From Cupriavidus pinatubonensis (GTDB lineage: Bacteria > Pseudomonadota > Gammaproteobacteria > Burkholderiales > Burkholderiaceae), in NCBI RefSeq assembly GCF_019602855.1, contig NZ_CP080766.1, forward strand, positions 1,178,001 to 1,242,000: a stretch of 64,000 nucleotides of DNA, in the 5' to 3' direction. The position numbers and the translations under genes were made by a program. How positions within the stretch are numbered: position 1 is the stretch's first letter; the number at the start of each line of letters is the position of its first letter. Under the pieces are notes generated by a model that was not told the origin of the DNA, did not search any database, and worked only from the letters and a program-made list of their open reading frames with translations. Positions 40,322-49,988 of the stretch are shown here, one piece after another.

Positions 40322-42106
40322 TCAGAACGCGCTCCAGTCCCCGTTGTCCGCGGCGGCGAGAGCGGCCGGGCGCGGTAGCGCACGGGCCTTCGCCGCCGGC
40401 TGGCTCGTGGGCTCCGCGGCATCTGCAGTCGGTGCGGGCTTGCGCGCCGACGCGAGTGCGGCCTTGCCGGTTGGGCGTGCCGTGGAATGGGCTGCGGCAG
40501 GCCGTTCGAAGCGGGCCGAGGCTACCGAGCCATCCGCAGCCAGACGGAACGTGGCGACCACCGTCTGCAGGCGGCCGGCCTGGTCCTGGAGCGAGCCTGC
40601 GGCGGCTGCAGCCTGCTCCACCAGTGCCGCATTCTGCTGCGTCACCTCATCCATCTGCGCCACGGCCTGGTTCACCTGTTCGATGCCCGAGCTCTGCTCG
40701 GCCGAGGCCGCGCTGATCTCGCCCATGATGTCCGTCACGCGCCGCACAGCCTGCACGATCTCGTCCATGGTCGTGCCAGCCTGGCCCACCAGCGCTGTGC
40801 CGTTGTCCACGCGCGCCACCGTGTCGCCGATCAGGCCCTTGATTTCCTTGGCGGCATTCGCGCTGCGCTGTGCAAGGCTGCGCACCTCGCCTGCCACGAC
40901 CGCAAAGCCACGACCTTGTTCGCCCGCACGTGCGGCTTCCACCGCCGCGTTCAGCGCCAGGATATTGGTCTGGAACGCAATGCCTTCGATCACGCCGATG
41001 ATGTCCACGATCTTGCGCGACGCTTCGTTGATCTCTTCCATCGTGTTCACCACGCGGCCGACCACTTCGCCACCGCGCACCGCGGTTTCCGACGCATTCG
41101 CTGCCAGCCCGCTCGCCTGGCGCGCGTTGTCTGCGTTCTGGCGCACCGTGCTGGTCAGCTCCTCCATGCTCGATGCCGTCTCTTCCAGCGACGCCGCCTG
41201 CTGCTCGGTGCGCTGCGACAGGTCGTTGTTGCCCGCGGCAATCTCGCGCGATGCCGTGGCGATCGACTCAGCCGACTCCTTGAAGTCGCGCACCATGCCC
41301 GACAGCTGCTGCTGCATCTGCTTCATGGCGTGGACCAAGCTGTCGCGATCGCCGGCACGCGTCTTCACTTCGGCGGAGAAATCGCCATCGGCAATGCGCG
41401 AAGCAATGGCCACGGCGTAACTGGGCTCGCCGCCGAGTTGACGCGACAGCGCGCGCGCCAGGAAAGCGCCAAGCAGCACCGACAGCGCCAGGCCGCCGAG
41501 CACGAGGCCGAGCATCCACAGGCGCGTGCTCGTATAGACGCTGCGCGCCTCTTCCATGTTGGAGCGTGCGCGGTCATCGCGGCGCTTGACCATCGTGGCC
41601 ATGATCGCTTCAAGCGCATGGCTGTCCTTGAGCAGGTCTGCGCTCTCGCTGAACACGCTGCTTTCGAACTGCGAGGTATCGAGCGGCTGCTTGCTCACGA
41701 GCTCCGTGTACTTGCCCATGCGTTCGCGGAACGCCGGCGCCAGCGTCTGGTATTGCTTGACCAGCGCCTTGCCCTCCGGCTGTTCGAACTTGTCGGCCAC
41801 CTGCTTCACGCGCTCGTCCATGGCGGCGAGCGACTTGGTGATCTGTTCCTTCTCGGTGCTGCGCTCGCCCATGGTCGATGCCGACAGCAGCGCGATCTGC
41901 GCACGGCTGGCATAGACCAGATTGATATTGGCGTCCTGCACCGCTTTCAGCGCCTGCAAGTCGTTGTTGTAGATCTTGCCGGTCCAGTCGGCCATGCGCC
42001 CCATATTGACGACGCCGAGCAGCCCCATGAAGGCACCGATCACTGCGACCACCAGGAACCCGCCAACCAGCCGGGTCGTAACCCGCAGTTGATTGAACCA
42101 ATGCAT
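40322..42106 (-). CDS. methyl-accepting chemotaxis protein (4HB sensor)
   Basis: A 594-residue inner-membrane chemoreceptor. TM1 (about 12-33, [20 protein letters not shown]), a periplasmic four-helix-bundle sensor (~35-193), TM2 (~196-216), a HAMP domain, then the cytoplasmic MA domain with the conserved hairpin around [20 protein letters not shown] and [19 protein letters not shown]. An Ala/Pro-rich linker leads to the C-terminal NGDWSAF, a likely CheR/CheB tether. The ligand is unknown. 470 bases of its signalling domain are identical to those of the adjacent Aer-like gene. Confidence 0.94.
   Translation of the reverse strand: MHWFNQLRVTTRLVGGFLVVAVIGAFMGLLGVVNMGRMADWTGKIYNNDLQALKAVQDANINLVYASRAQIALLSASTMGERSTEKEQITKSLAAMDERVKQVADKFEQPEGKALVKQYQTLAPAFRERMGKYTELVSKQPLDTSQFESSVFSESADLLKDSHALEAIMATMVKRRDDRARSNMEEARSVYTSTRLWMLGLVLGGLALSVLLGAFLARALSRQLGGEPSYAVAIASRIADGDFSAEVKTRAGDRDSLVHAMKQMQQQLSGMVRDFKESAESIATASREIAAGNNDLSQRTEQQAASLEETASSMEELTSTVRQNADNARQASGLAANASETAVRGGEVVGRVVNTMEEINEASRKIVDIIGVIEGIAFQTNILALNAAVEAARAGEQGRGFAVVAGEVRSLAQRSANAAKEIKGLIGDTVARVDNGTALVGQAGTTMDEIVQAVRRVTDIMGEISAASAEQSSGIEQVNQAVAQMDEVTQQNAALVEQAAAAAGSLQDQAGRLQTVVATFRLAADGSVASARFERPAAAHSTARPTGKAALASARKPAPTADAAEPTSQPAAKARALPRPAALAAADNGDWSAF
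40770..41239. repeat. direct repeat copy 1 inside a transducer gene
   Basis: About 470 bases that I read as identical to 42493-42962 (offset 1723). It covers the methylation/signalling core of the MCP domain. Identity ends sharply at 41240; on the other side single mismatches appear from 40769. Synonymous sites show no divergence, which points to recent gene conversion or duplication rather than protein-level constraint. Confidence 0.9.
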
Positions 42107-42185
42107 AGAAATCCCCCTTGTAACGAATGATCCGGGTACGCCCCACCGGCGTGCGGTAGCACGCGGCCGTCGCGCCCTGCCTGTC

Positions 42186-43832
42186 TCAAGCCTGCGCCAG
42201 CGACAGCACCCCTTCTGTATCGGCGCGGCGCGGCCGCTGGGGCCGCACCTCTGCCTGCATGCTGACGCGGAAGGTCGCTACCGCGTCGCGCAAGCGTCCC
42301 GCCTGCTCTTCGAGCGAACCGGCCGCCGCTGCAGCCTGCTCGACGAGTGCCGCGTTCTGCTGTGTCACTTCATCCATCTGCGCCACGGCCTGGTTCACCT
42401 GTTCGATGCCCGAACTCTGCTCGGCCGAGGCCGCGCTGATCTCGCTCATGATGTCCGTCACGCGCTTGACCGCCTGCACGATCTCGTCCATCGTCGTGCC
42501 AGCCTGGCCCACCAGCGCTGTGCCGTTGTCCACGCGCGCCACCGTGTCGCCGATCAGGCCCTTGATTTCCTTGGCGGCATTCGCGCTGCGCTGTGCAAGG
42601 CTGCGCACCTCGCCTGCCACGACCGCAAAGCCACGACCTTGTTCGCCCGCACGTGCGGCTTCCACCGCCGCGTTCAGCGCCAGGATATTGGTCTGGAACG
42701 CAATGCCTTCGATCACGCCGATGATGTCCACGATCTTGCGCGACGCTTCGTTGATCTCTTCCATCGTGTTCACCACGCGGCCGACCACTTCGCCACCGCG
42801 CACCGCGGTTTCCGACGCATTCGCTGCCAGCCCGCTCGCCTGGCGCGCGTTGTCTGCGTTCTGGCGCACCGTGCTGGTCAGCTCCTCCATGCTCGATGCC
42901 GTCTCTTCCAGCGACGCCGCCTGCTGCTCGGTGCGCTGCGACAGGTCGTTGTTGCCCGCGGCCACCTGGTGGGTCGCCGACGAAATGCTGGCCATGCCTT
43001 CCTGGATCTCGTGCACCACGGACAGCAGGCTGCGCTGCATGGTCTGCATAGCCTGCGCGAGTGCGCCGACCTCATCGTTCGCGCGATGTTCAAAACTGGT
43101 GGTGAGGTCCCCTGCGCCCATGCGCAGAGCAAAGTCGAGCATTTCGCGAACGGGACGATGCACGCGCGACAGCAGCATCGTGCCGGTCGCGAAGGCGGTC
43201 ACGACCGCCAGCACGAAGCCGCCCCACAGCCAGGGACGTACCGCGGCGACGGCGTCGCCACCGAATGCTTCGGCGGCCAGCAGCGCCGCCAGGAACCACA
43301 CCAGGCCGCCCGCTTGCGACCACAGGATGCGCCGGCGCAGGTTCAGGCGCGTGGCACGGCCGACCCATCCCGCCATGCCGGTACGCACCACCGCCCCCTC
43401 GCGGATGGCCAGGCCGCCCGCGCGTCCTTCGCGGAAGCGCGCGTAAGCGGCGCTGGCCGCCTCGACCTGTTCGCGTGTGGCCATCGAGCGCACGGAGGTA
43501 TAGCCCACCAGGCGACCATCGATATGGGTCGGCGTGACCGTCGCGCTGACCCAGTAGTAGTCGCCGTTCTTGCGGCGGTTCTTGACCACGCCCACCCACG
43601 AACGGCCTGCCTGGATGTTCTGCCACAGGTCGGCAAAGGCCTCCGGCGGCATGTCGGGATGACGCACCAGGTTGTGCGCCGCGCCCAGCAGTTCCTGCGC
43701 GCTGAAGCCGCTTGCCTCAACGAACGTACGGTTGGCGAACGTGATGCGGCCTTTGAGGTCGGTACGCGAAATCAGGTAGTCGTCAGGGGAAAGCTTGTAT
43801 TCGTTTTGCGTGACGGGTTGGTTGTTTCGCAT
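42186..43832 (-). CDS. aer: Aer-like PAS-domain chemoreceptor (aerotaxis/redox)
   Basis: The protein begins [14 protein letters not shown] and has an N-terminal PAS domain (about residues 15-115: [60 protein letters not shown]), the form that binds FAD in E. coli Aer. Two hydrophobic segments around residues 165-215 anchor it without a periplasmic sensor; HAMP and MA domains follow. There is no DWSAF-type tail, as expected for Aer. It probably senses redox state or oxygen. An ATG at 43841 would add three residues. It lies between the second cheW and the 4HB transducer. Confidence 0.93.
   Translation of the reverse strand: MRNNQPVTQNEYKLSPDDYLISRTDLKGRITFANRTFVEASGFSAQELLGAAHNLVRHPDMPPEAFADLWQNIQAGRSWVGVVKNRRKNGDYYWVSATVTPTHIDGRLVGYTSVRSMATREQVEAASAAYARFREGRAGGLAIREGAVVRTGMAGWVGRATRLNLRRRILWSQAGGLVWFLAALLAAEAFGGDAVAAVRPWLWGGFVLAVVTAFATGTMLLSRVHRPVREMLDFALRMGAGDLTTSFEHRANDEVGALAQAMQTMQRSLLSVVHEIQEGMASISSATHQVAAGNNDLSQRTEQQAASLEETASSMEELTSTVRQNADNARQASGLAANASETAVRGGEVVGRVVNTMEEINEASRKIVDIIGVIEGIAFQTNILALNAAVEAARAGEQGRGFAVVAGEVRSLAQRSANAAKEIKGLIGDTVARVDNGTALVGQAGTTMDEIVQAVKRVTDIMSEISAASAEQSSGIEQVNQAVAQMDEVTQQNAALVEQAAAAAGSLEEQAGRLRDAVATFRVSMQAEVRPQRPRRADTEGVLSLAQA
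42493..42962. repeat. direct repeat copy 2 inside the Aer-like gene
   Basis: The second copy of the 470-base block described at 40770-41239, in the same orientation and reading frame. The flanking parts of the two genes (sensor regions, C-termini) are unrelated or clearly diverged. Confidence 0.9.
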
Positions 43833-43987
43833 GTATGACATTAACTGCTTGCTTTGGGCACGGCGGCTGCGATTGCGGCACCACTCAAAGCGGTTTGGCG
43901 GGGGTGCGGCGGCACGGGTGGGTGCCGGCTCCGCTGGCCGGGCGGGCTTGGGGCCCGCGGCCGGAGCGATCAGCGTTCGGGCGTGGC

Positions 43988-44464
43988 TCAGGCCAGCGCT
44001 TCGAGCGCGGCGAGCTCTTCGGTATTGAGGAGCTTTTCGATATTCACCAGGATCAGCATGCGCTCGTCGACCGAACCCAGCCCGCGGATATAGTCGGTGG
44101 CGAGTTCGCTGGTGAAGTGAGGCGTAGGCTTGATCTGCGCCGGCGACAGCGTAAGCACGTCGGACACGCCATCGACGACGATGCCGGTGGTGCGGTCGCT
44201 GAGGTCGACGATGATGACGACCGTGTACTGGTCGTAGCTGATCTTTTCCTGGCGGAACCGGATGCGCAGGTCGATGATGGGCACGATGGTGCCGCGCAGG
44301 TTGATCACGCCCTTGATGTAGTCCGGCGCATTGGCGATCTGCGTTACGGACTCGTAGCCACGGATCTCCTGAACCTTCAGGATGTCAACGCCGTACTCCT
44401 CGCGCCCGAGCCGGAACGTCAGGAATTCTTCGCCGGCGCCTTCCGCCTTGTCGATCTGTTTCAT
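43988..44464 (-). CDS. second chemotaxis coupling protein CheW
   Basis: A 158-residue single-domain CheW ([45 protein letters not shown]). It is clearly homologous to the cheW in the main cluster but differs at many positions. The start at 44464 ([13 protein letters not shown]) sits behind a purine-rich stretch, GGGGGCAAGCAACG. It may couple the neighbouring Aer-like and 4HB receptors to CheA, as no second CheA is in the window. Confidence 0.95.
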   Translation of the reverse strand: MKQIDKAEGAGEEFLTFRLGREEYGVDILKVQEIRGYESVTQIANAPDYIKGVINLRGTIVPIIDLRIRFRQEKISYDQYTVVIIVDLSDRTTGIVVDGVSDVLTLSPAQIKPTPHFTSELATDYIRGLGSVDERMLILVNIEKLLNTEELAALEALA

Positions 44465-44645
44465 CGTTGCTTGCCCCCGGTTGGCTGCTGGTGACTCGTG
44501 TCCGCCGATGCACCATGCAGGCGCCGGCGGCACGGGGACCTTTTCACTTTGTCCCCCCGTTATTTACGGCAGCGCGGCGAGTGCCTGAAGGGCTACGCAC
44601 GGCAATTCGACCCCTTCGTTAGTGGGGGATTGCGTGAATGGCCGT

Positions 44646-45023
44646 TCAGTTGCCCAGCTCGGCCACCGCGGCCATGAGCTGGTCGGGATCGAAGGGTTTC
44701 GGCAGGAAACCCGATGCCCCGGCCTCGCGGGCCTGCTCGCGGATGCGGTCGTCGGCTTCGGTGGTCAGCATCAGGATGGGAATGCCTGCATAGCGTTCGG
44801 TCGCGCGCAGATGGCGGATCAGCGTCAGCCCGTCCATGCCCGGCATGACCTGGTCGGTCAGCAGCATGTCGAAGCTCGCTTGCGCCGCGAGCGCCTGTGC
44901 CTGGTCTCCATCGGCGGCCTCGGTCACTGCATAGCCACCGGCACGCAGGCATGCGGCAATCATGCGGCGCAGGGACGGCGAATCATCGACGACGAGGATG
45001 CTGGGAACAGACGTGGCAGGCAT
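44646..45023 (-). CDS. second CheY-like single-domain response regulator
   Basis: A 125-residue stand-alone receiver. The acidic pocket (VVDDSPSLRRM), phospho-acceptor Asp (LTDQVMPGMDG), Thr (LMLTTEADDR) and Lys (GFLPKPFDPD) are all intact, so it should be phosphorylatable. It differs from the motor CheY in the helix 4-beta 5 face, so it may act as a phosphate sink or in a separate output. It lies between the EAL gene and the second cheW, 181 bp before the latter. Confidence 0.94.
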   Translation of the reverse strand: MPATSVPSILVVDDSPSLRRMIAACLRAGGYAVTEAADGDQAQALAAQASFDMLLTDQVMPGMDGLTLIRHLRATERYAGIPILMLTTEADDRIREQAREAGASGFLPKPFDPDQLMAAVAELGN

Positions 45024-45229
45024 GGTGGCTCCGTGGACGCACGGCGGTTGGATCCGACAGGGGCATGGCGCGACCGGCGGCGGACAGGCCGGCGCGGGCT
45101 GCGGGGATTGCCGTCAAGGCAATGGCGGCCTGCCGCATTGGATATCGGCAGGCTTGTGCAGCAGCTTGAGGGAATCAGGGAATACGCGGAGCGTGTTGTG
45201 GCCGTCGCACGCCCCTGATGCGCTGCGCG

Positions 45230-47212
45230 TCAGCGCACCGCCTGGACTTCGCGGGCGGCGGCCTTCTGCTCGAGCGCCTCGGCAAATCCCGCGGCGTCCA
45301 GCGGCAGCGACAGCAGGTAGCCCTGCACCTCGTCGCAGCCCATCTCGTTCAGGATCTCGAGTTGCGACGTCGATTCCACGCCTTCGGCCACCACCTTCAT
45401 GCGCAGCTCGTGCGCGAGCGCCACCATGGAGCCGACAATGGCCCGGCCCTGCGCATCGGCATCGAGGCCACCGATGAGCGTCCGGTCAATCTTCAGCGTG
45501 CCGACGCGCAGTCGCTTCAGGTAGCCGAGGCTCGAATAGCCGCTGCCGAAGTCGTCCAGCGCCACCTGGATGCCGAGCGATTGCAGTTCGGCCAGCGTTT
45601 CGAGCGACTTGGCGATGTCCTTCATGGCCGCCGTCTCGGTGATTTCGAGCGTGATGGCCGACGGCGGAATGTCGTGCTGGTGGATCTGCTCGAGCAGGTA
45701 TTGCGGGAAATTGCGGCTGGCGAAGCGCAGGCCCGATACGTTGATGGCCACCGGCACTAGCGGCAAACCGGCGTCCTGCCACTGGCGCACGTGCCGGCAT
45801 ACGCTGGCAATGACCCAGTCGTCAAGCTTATCGATCTGGCTGGACTGCTCGGCCACGGCAATGAACTCGGCCGGGCTGACCTGGCCAAGCGCCGGGTGGC
45901 GCCAGCGGCAAAGCGCCTCGGCGCCGACCACGGTGCGCCGCCGCGCGTCGAACTTCGGCTGGAACTGCAGCGACAGCGCATCGTCCTGAATCGCCGTCCA
46001 CAGGTCGCGCCGGATCACGCGCGTGCGGCGCGCGCGCTCGCCGGCCGCACTGTTGAACAGGCGCACCTGGTTGGAGCCGCTTTCGCGCGCCTCGGTCAGG
46101 CTCACGCGGGCGGCCTGCATCAGCGACTCGGACGTCTGTGCATCGCGCGGATAGATGGCAATGCCGATGTTCACGCCGATCTGCATCTGCAGGCCGCGCG
46201 ACGCCACGAACTCGGCCAGCGAGCCTAGCACGCGCGAGCCCAGTTCCTGCGCACGGCCATGGTGGACCATTTCGGGCACCCCGACCGCAAATTCGTCGCG
46301 CGCGAGCCGGGCCAGGAAATCGTGGGGTTCCAGCGCGGCCTGCGCCAGCGCGCCGGCATCCTGCGCGAGGATGTCGTCCGCGCGCACTTCAAAGACTTCG
46401 TCGACTTCGCGGAAATCCGCGACATGGATGAGCAGGACGGCGCAGCTGCTTTCGGCCAGCCGCGCCTGGGCGATCGCCTGGTCGAGCCAGCGCCCGAATG
46501 CGACGCGGTCCGGCATAGCGGTAGCCACGCTGTACTCGGCCACTGTGCCCTGGCCCCGCGCGCCAGGCCGCACGACCAGACGCCCGGGAATCCGTCCGCT
46601 ACGCCGGATCTGCCGCGACTCCACCACGCGCAAGGCGCCGGCCGCTTCGTCAGACAGTTCGTCGGTAGCGCCAGCCGCATTGCGCCTGGGAGCAGGCACC
46701 CAGCCGCGGGACTGCGCCTTGTGGACGAGCAACATCAGCAGGCACAGCGCGGTCAGCCCACCCGCCAGCCAAGCCGGATGCGGCAATCCCGCCGCGTCGA
46801 TGCACGCGCGTGCGGTCATGGAGCCTGCGCCACAGACCCGGCCAAGCCGGGTACCCGCGACCGCCACCAGCCCGGCGCCGGCCAGAGCCGAGGCAATCGC
46901 CGCGCCGCGCCAAAGCCGCGCGCCCTGCCTGAGCCACGCAAACAGCAACTTGCCCGCCGAGGTGGCCGCCGCGGCAACGGCAAAGGCCGCAGCGATCTGT
47001 GCGGTTTCATTGGCCGCAGGCACCGCGCCGGAGCTGATCACCACCACGAACGGCAATCCGACCGTCAGTTGCGACAGCAGCGCGGCGGACCAGGTCAGCG
47101 CGCGCAATGGACGGCGAGCCCCCACCTCCGGCCGTGCCTGGCGACCGCCGAGAACGGCGGCCACGCCGAGCAGGGCGGCCAGCAGCAAAAGGGCGGTACT
47201 CAAGGCGATCAT
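45230..47212 (-). CDS. membrane c-di-GMP phosphodiesterase with degenerate GGDEF and EAL domains
   Basis: A 660-residue protein: about five hydrophobic segments in residues 1-165 (MASE-like membrane sensor), a GGDEF domain whose signature reads ARDEF (residues ~304-308), and an EAL domain from ~395 onward. The EAL motif is intact (GAEALCRWRHP), as are the metal and catalytic motifs EITET, DDFGSGYSSLGYLKRL and EGVES, so c-di-GMP hydrolysis is likely while diguanylate cyclase activity is not. The GGDEF remnant may bind GTP or be structural. Sitting inside a chemotaxis gene run, it probably favours motility by lowering c-di-GMP. Confidence 0.93.
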   Translation of the reverse strand: MIALSTALLLLAALLGVAAVLGGRQARPEVGARRPLRALTWSAALLSQLTVGLPFVVVISSGAVPAANETAQIAAAFAVAAAATSAGKLLFAWLRQGARLWRGAAIASALAGAGLVAVAGTRLGRVCGAGSMTARACIDAAGLPHPAWLAGGLTALCLLMLLVHKAQSRGWVPAPRRNAAGATDELSDEAAGALRVVESRQIRRSGRIPGRLVVRPGARGQGTVAEYSVATAMPDRVAFGRWLDQAIAQARLAESSCAVLLIHVADFREVDEVFEVRADDILAQDAGALAQAALEPHDFLARLARDEFAVGVPEMVHHGRAQELGSRVLGSLAEFVASRGLQMQIGVNIGIAIYPRDAQTSESLMQAARVSLTEARESGSNQVRLFNSAAGERARRTRVIRRDLWTAIQDDALSLQFQPKFDARRRTVVGAEALCRWRHPALGQVSPAEFIAVAEQSSQIDKLDDWVIASVCRHVRQWQDAGLPLVPVAINVSGLRFASRNFPQYLLEQIHQHDIPPSAITLEITETAAMKDIAKSLETLAELQSLGIQVALDDFGSGYSSLGYLKRLRVGTLKIDRTLIGGLDADAQGRAIVGSMVALAHELRMKVVAEGVESTSQLEILNEMGCDEVQGYLLSLPLDAAGFAEALEQKAAAREVQAVR

Positions 47213-47322
47213 TCGATTGCGCGGAAATTAGAAGAATGCGCGAACAGTCGGGCAATCCGAGGCAAACCCCGAATCATGGCACTTTGCGGTCGCTCTGTGA
47301 ACAAGGCAATACTTCATCCGTG

Positions 47323-49035
47323 CTAGAAAGCGCTCCAGTCGTCGTCCGCGCCACGCTGTACCGCCGCAACCGCGCGGACAGGACGTACCGTGACGGACGA
47401 GCGGGCCAGCGTTGCCGCCGCGCGCGGCCTGACCGGCTTGGCCTGTGGCGTGCGTACGGCGACCTGCGCAACTGTACCGGCTCCGCCGCCTACATTGAAT
47501 ACCGAAACCACGCTCTTGAGCTTGCGAGCCTGTTCTTCCAGCGAACCGGCGGCCGCGGCCGCCTCTTCGACCAGCGCGGCATTCTGCTGCGTGACCTGGT
47601 CCATCTGGGTGACGGCCTGGTTCACCTGTTCGATACCGCTGGTCTGCTCCTGCGAGGCAGCACCAATCTCGTTCATGATGTCCGTGACCCGGCGCACAGC
47701 CTGCACGATCTCGCCCATGGTCTGGCCCGCCTCCGCCACCAGGCGCGTCCCGCTTTCCACGCGCTGGCCGGATTCACTGATCAGCGCCTCGATTTCCTTG
47801 GCCGCGGTCGCCGAGCGCTGCGCCAGGCTGCGCACTTCGCCCGCGACCACCGCAAAGCCCCGCCCTTGCTCGCCCGCGCGGGCCGCTTCGACCGCGGCAT
47901 TGAGCGCGAGGATATTCGTCTGGAACGCGATGCCTTCGATCACGCTGATGATCTCGACCACCTTGCGCGACGCGTCGTTGATCTCGTTCATGGTGTCGAC
48001 CACGCGGCCGACCACGTCTCCACCCTTGACGGCGATCTGCGAAGCCTCGCCAGCCAGTATGCCGGCCTGGCGGGCATTGTCTGCGTTCTGGCGCACCACG
48101 GTCGTCAGTTCTTCCATGCTGGCCGCAGTTTCCTCGAGCGAGGAAGCCTGCTCTTCCGTGCGTTGGGACAGGTCCAGGTTGCCGCTGGAGATCTGTTCGG
48201 TCGCCGACGCCATGGAGTCGGCGCCGACACGGACCTCCGACACGATCTTTTGAAGGCTGTCCTGCATGGCCGCCAGCGCCTGCATCATGCGTCCGACTTC
48301 GTTGCGGGACACCGTGCTGATGCGCGAGGTCAGGTCGCCGCGCGCGATCCGCTCCATCACCGTCAGCGCTTCCTGGACCGGGCGCACGATGGCGCGGTTC
48401 AGCGTCACCGTGCACAGCGCCGCGATGGCAAGCCCGGCGACGATCAGCACGATCGACAGAATGCGGATCCGCTCGAAACGAGCCTGCGCCGCGTCGAAGT
48501 TGTCCTGGCCGGCGGTCAGCTGGAATTTCTGCAGCGCCTCATGCGCTGAAGACATGGCACGCTGCAGTTCGGGCAAGACCTTGCTGGCCAGCCTAACCGC
48601 CTCTTCCTGGTTTCCGGCCAGTGAAGCCTTCTGCAACGGCTCGATGCCATGCGTCATGAAGTCGGCGCGCTTGCGTGCGAGTTCATCGGCGAGCGCCTTC
48701 TCCTGGTCGTTCTGCGGCAGGCTCGCATAGCGCTTCCAGGCCGAATCCGAGGCTTCGACGAAGACCCTGGAGCGGTCGACGTTGACCTTGGGATCGTCCA
48801 GTTCGCCCTGCATAACGTTGCGGTCGAGCGCCAGGCGCATGCGGACCGTGGCCAGCATGGCGTCGCTCAGCGCCATCGTCGAGGCAAGCTGGTTCGAATA
48901 CGTTTCCTTCAATGCGTCATTGCTCTGAGAGATTCCGTGCAGCCCCGCGCCCCCCATCAGGATGAGCAGCAACGACAGCGTGGCCATGGCGCCCCTTAAC
49001 AGGGTCTTGATCTGGATATTGTTCTCAAATGACAT
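47323..49035 (-). CDS. methyl-accepting chemotaxis protein (Tar-like sensor)
   Basis: A 570-residue chemoreceptor: TM1 (about 11-32), a periplasmic helical domain (~35-188) with Tar/Tsr-like spacing ([13 protein letters not shown]), TM2 (~190-212), HAMP, and an MA domain ([20 protein letters not shown]). It ends DDDWSAF, a probable CheR/CheB tether. The start at 49035 ([15 protein letters not shown]) is set by the membrane segment; an upstream in-frame extension to 49266 has no receptor features. Its signalling domain is similar in protein to the other two receptors but clearly diverged in bases. Confidence 0.94.
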   Translation of the reverse strand: MSFENNIQIKTLLRGAMATLSLLLILMGGAGLHGISQSNDALKETYSNQLASTMALSDAMLATVRMRLALDRNVMQGELDDPKVNVDRSRVFVEASDSAWKRYASLPQNDQEKALADELARKRADFMTHGIEPLQKASLAGNQEEAVRLASKVLPELQRAMSSAHEALQKFQLTAGQDNFDAAQARFERIRILSIVLIVAGLAIAALCTVTLNRAIVRPVQEALTVMERIARGDLTSRISTVSRNEVGRMMQALAAMQDSLQKIVSEVRVGADSMASATEQISSGNLDLSQRTEEQASSLEETAASMEELTTVVRQNADNARQAGILAGEASQIAVKGGDVVGRVVDTMNEINDASRKVVEIISVIEGIAFQTNILALNAAVEAARAGEQGRGFAVVAGEVRSLAQRSATAAKEIEALISESGQRVESGTRLVAEAGQTMGEIVQAVRRVTDIMNEIGAASQEQTSGIEQVNQAVTQMDQVTQQNAALVEEAAAAAGSLEEQARKLKSVVSVFNVGGGAGTVAQVAVRTPQAKPVRPRAAATLARSSVTVRPVRAVAAVQRGADDDWSAF

Positions 49036-49498
49036 GATGAATGCGACGGTAGGCAATCCGCAGGACACACCCTTGGTCCCGGTACGGCGAACCGACACCC
49101 CGACGATCCGCCCTGCCCGGATAACGGCTTGCACACTTGGTTCTTGAGACAATCCAAATCCCGCGGGACGTCGCGTTGAAATGTCGGATATACCGCACGT
49201 GACGTATCTCCGACATCGCCTTTCATGCGAAAAATGACATTTCGGGCAAGTTTGTCGCCGCACCATGCGGGATTATCTGTATTTCAATAGCGAAGACCGG
49301 CGCGCACCGGCGCGACAAGAGCGAGAAAAAACAATTGACCCATTTGTCCCAGTTCCACAGGGCCGCTGCGGCGGGGAATTCGCCAGCAAGTGCAGGCCAA
49401 ACCGGCGAACAGATGGCGACATGGCATGCCCCGAAAAGTTCATGACAAAACCGCTGGAGAATCTTCCTAATTTTGCATGCGAAACGCAGGTGAAGGAT
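49036..49498. other. divergent intergenic region between transducer and H-NS-like gene
   Basis: About 460 bp without a supported gene; small frames here lack ribosome binding sites and bias. It should contain the transducer promoter on the minus strand, but I find no TAAAG/GCCGATAA pair. Composition is somewhat A/T-richer than average from about 49200 on. Confidence 0.4.
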
Positions 49499-49526
49499 TT
49501 GCAGCGGCGCGGGAGCCCGATATAAT
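49499..49526 (+). promoter_or_regulatory. sigma-70 promoter of the H-NS-like gene
   Basis: TTGCAG (49499-49504), 16 bases, then a perfect TATAAT (49521-49526), placed 42 bp before the ATG. The -10 is exact; the -35 is partial. Confidence 0.7.
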
Positions 49527-49567
49527 GCTTTTCGACATACCGCACCCACCCGATACCCGAGGATCAA

Positions 49568-49876
49568 ATGGCGACTTATCAGGAAATCGTTCAGAAAATC
49601 AACGAACTGCAAAAACAGGCCGAGGAAATCAAGGCACGCGAGCAGGCCGCAGTGATTGCCGATATTCGTGAAAAAATCGACCAATATGGCCTGACCGCGG
49701 AAGATCTCGGTTTTGGCGTGAAGGCCGTGGCCGGCAAGAAGGCGACCAACCGCAAGGTACCCGTGCGTTATCGCGACAGCGCTGGTAACACCTGGACTGG
49801 CCGCGGCAAGCGTCCGGGCTGGCTGACCCAGGCCCTGGCGGCCGGCAAATCGGTGGACGATTTCCTGATCCGCTGA
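49568..49876 (+). CDS. H-NS family DNA-binding protein
   Basis: A 102-residue nucleoid protein. The N-terminal coiled coil (MATYQEIVQKINELQKQAEE) oligomerises; the C-terminal AT-hook-like motif (residues ~75-88, NTWTGRGKRPGWL) binds A/T-rich DNA minor grooves. It resembles short Burkholderiales H-NS paralogues. GAGG precedes the ATG by about 7 bases. A sigma-70 promoter lies upstream and an intrinsic terminator 27 bp downstream, so it is monocistronic. It may silence nearby A/T-rich regions, including those next to flhDC. Confidence 0.94.
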   Translation: MATYQEIVQKINELQKQAEEIKAREQAAVIADIREKIDQYGLTAEDLGFGVKAVAGKKATNRKVPVRYRDSAGNTWTGRGKRPGWLTQALAAGKSVDDFLIR

Positions 49877-49900
49877 TCATTCGGTTGCTTCTGCCAAAGC

Positions 49901-49931
49901 AAAACGCCACGGAAACCTCCGTGGCGTTTTT
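49901..49931 (+). terminator. intrinsic terminator, likely bidirectional
   Basis: ACGCCACGGA (49904-49913) pairs perfectly with TCCGTGGCGT (49918-49927) around AACC, followed by five T and then GTTTT; four A precede the stem, so it can also act on the galE transcript from the other strand. Confidence 0.9.
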
Positions 49932-49988
49932 GTTTTCTCAGCGTTTGCCGCAAACCGCGGCAACGCAGAAACGGGTACGCCCCAGATT

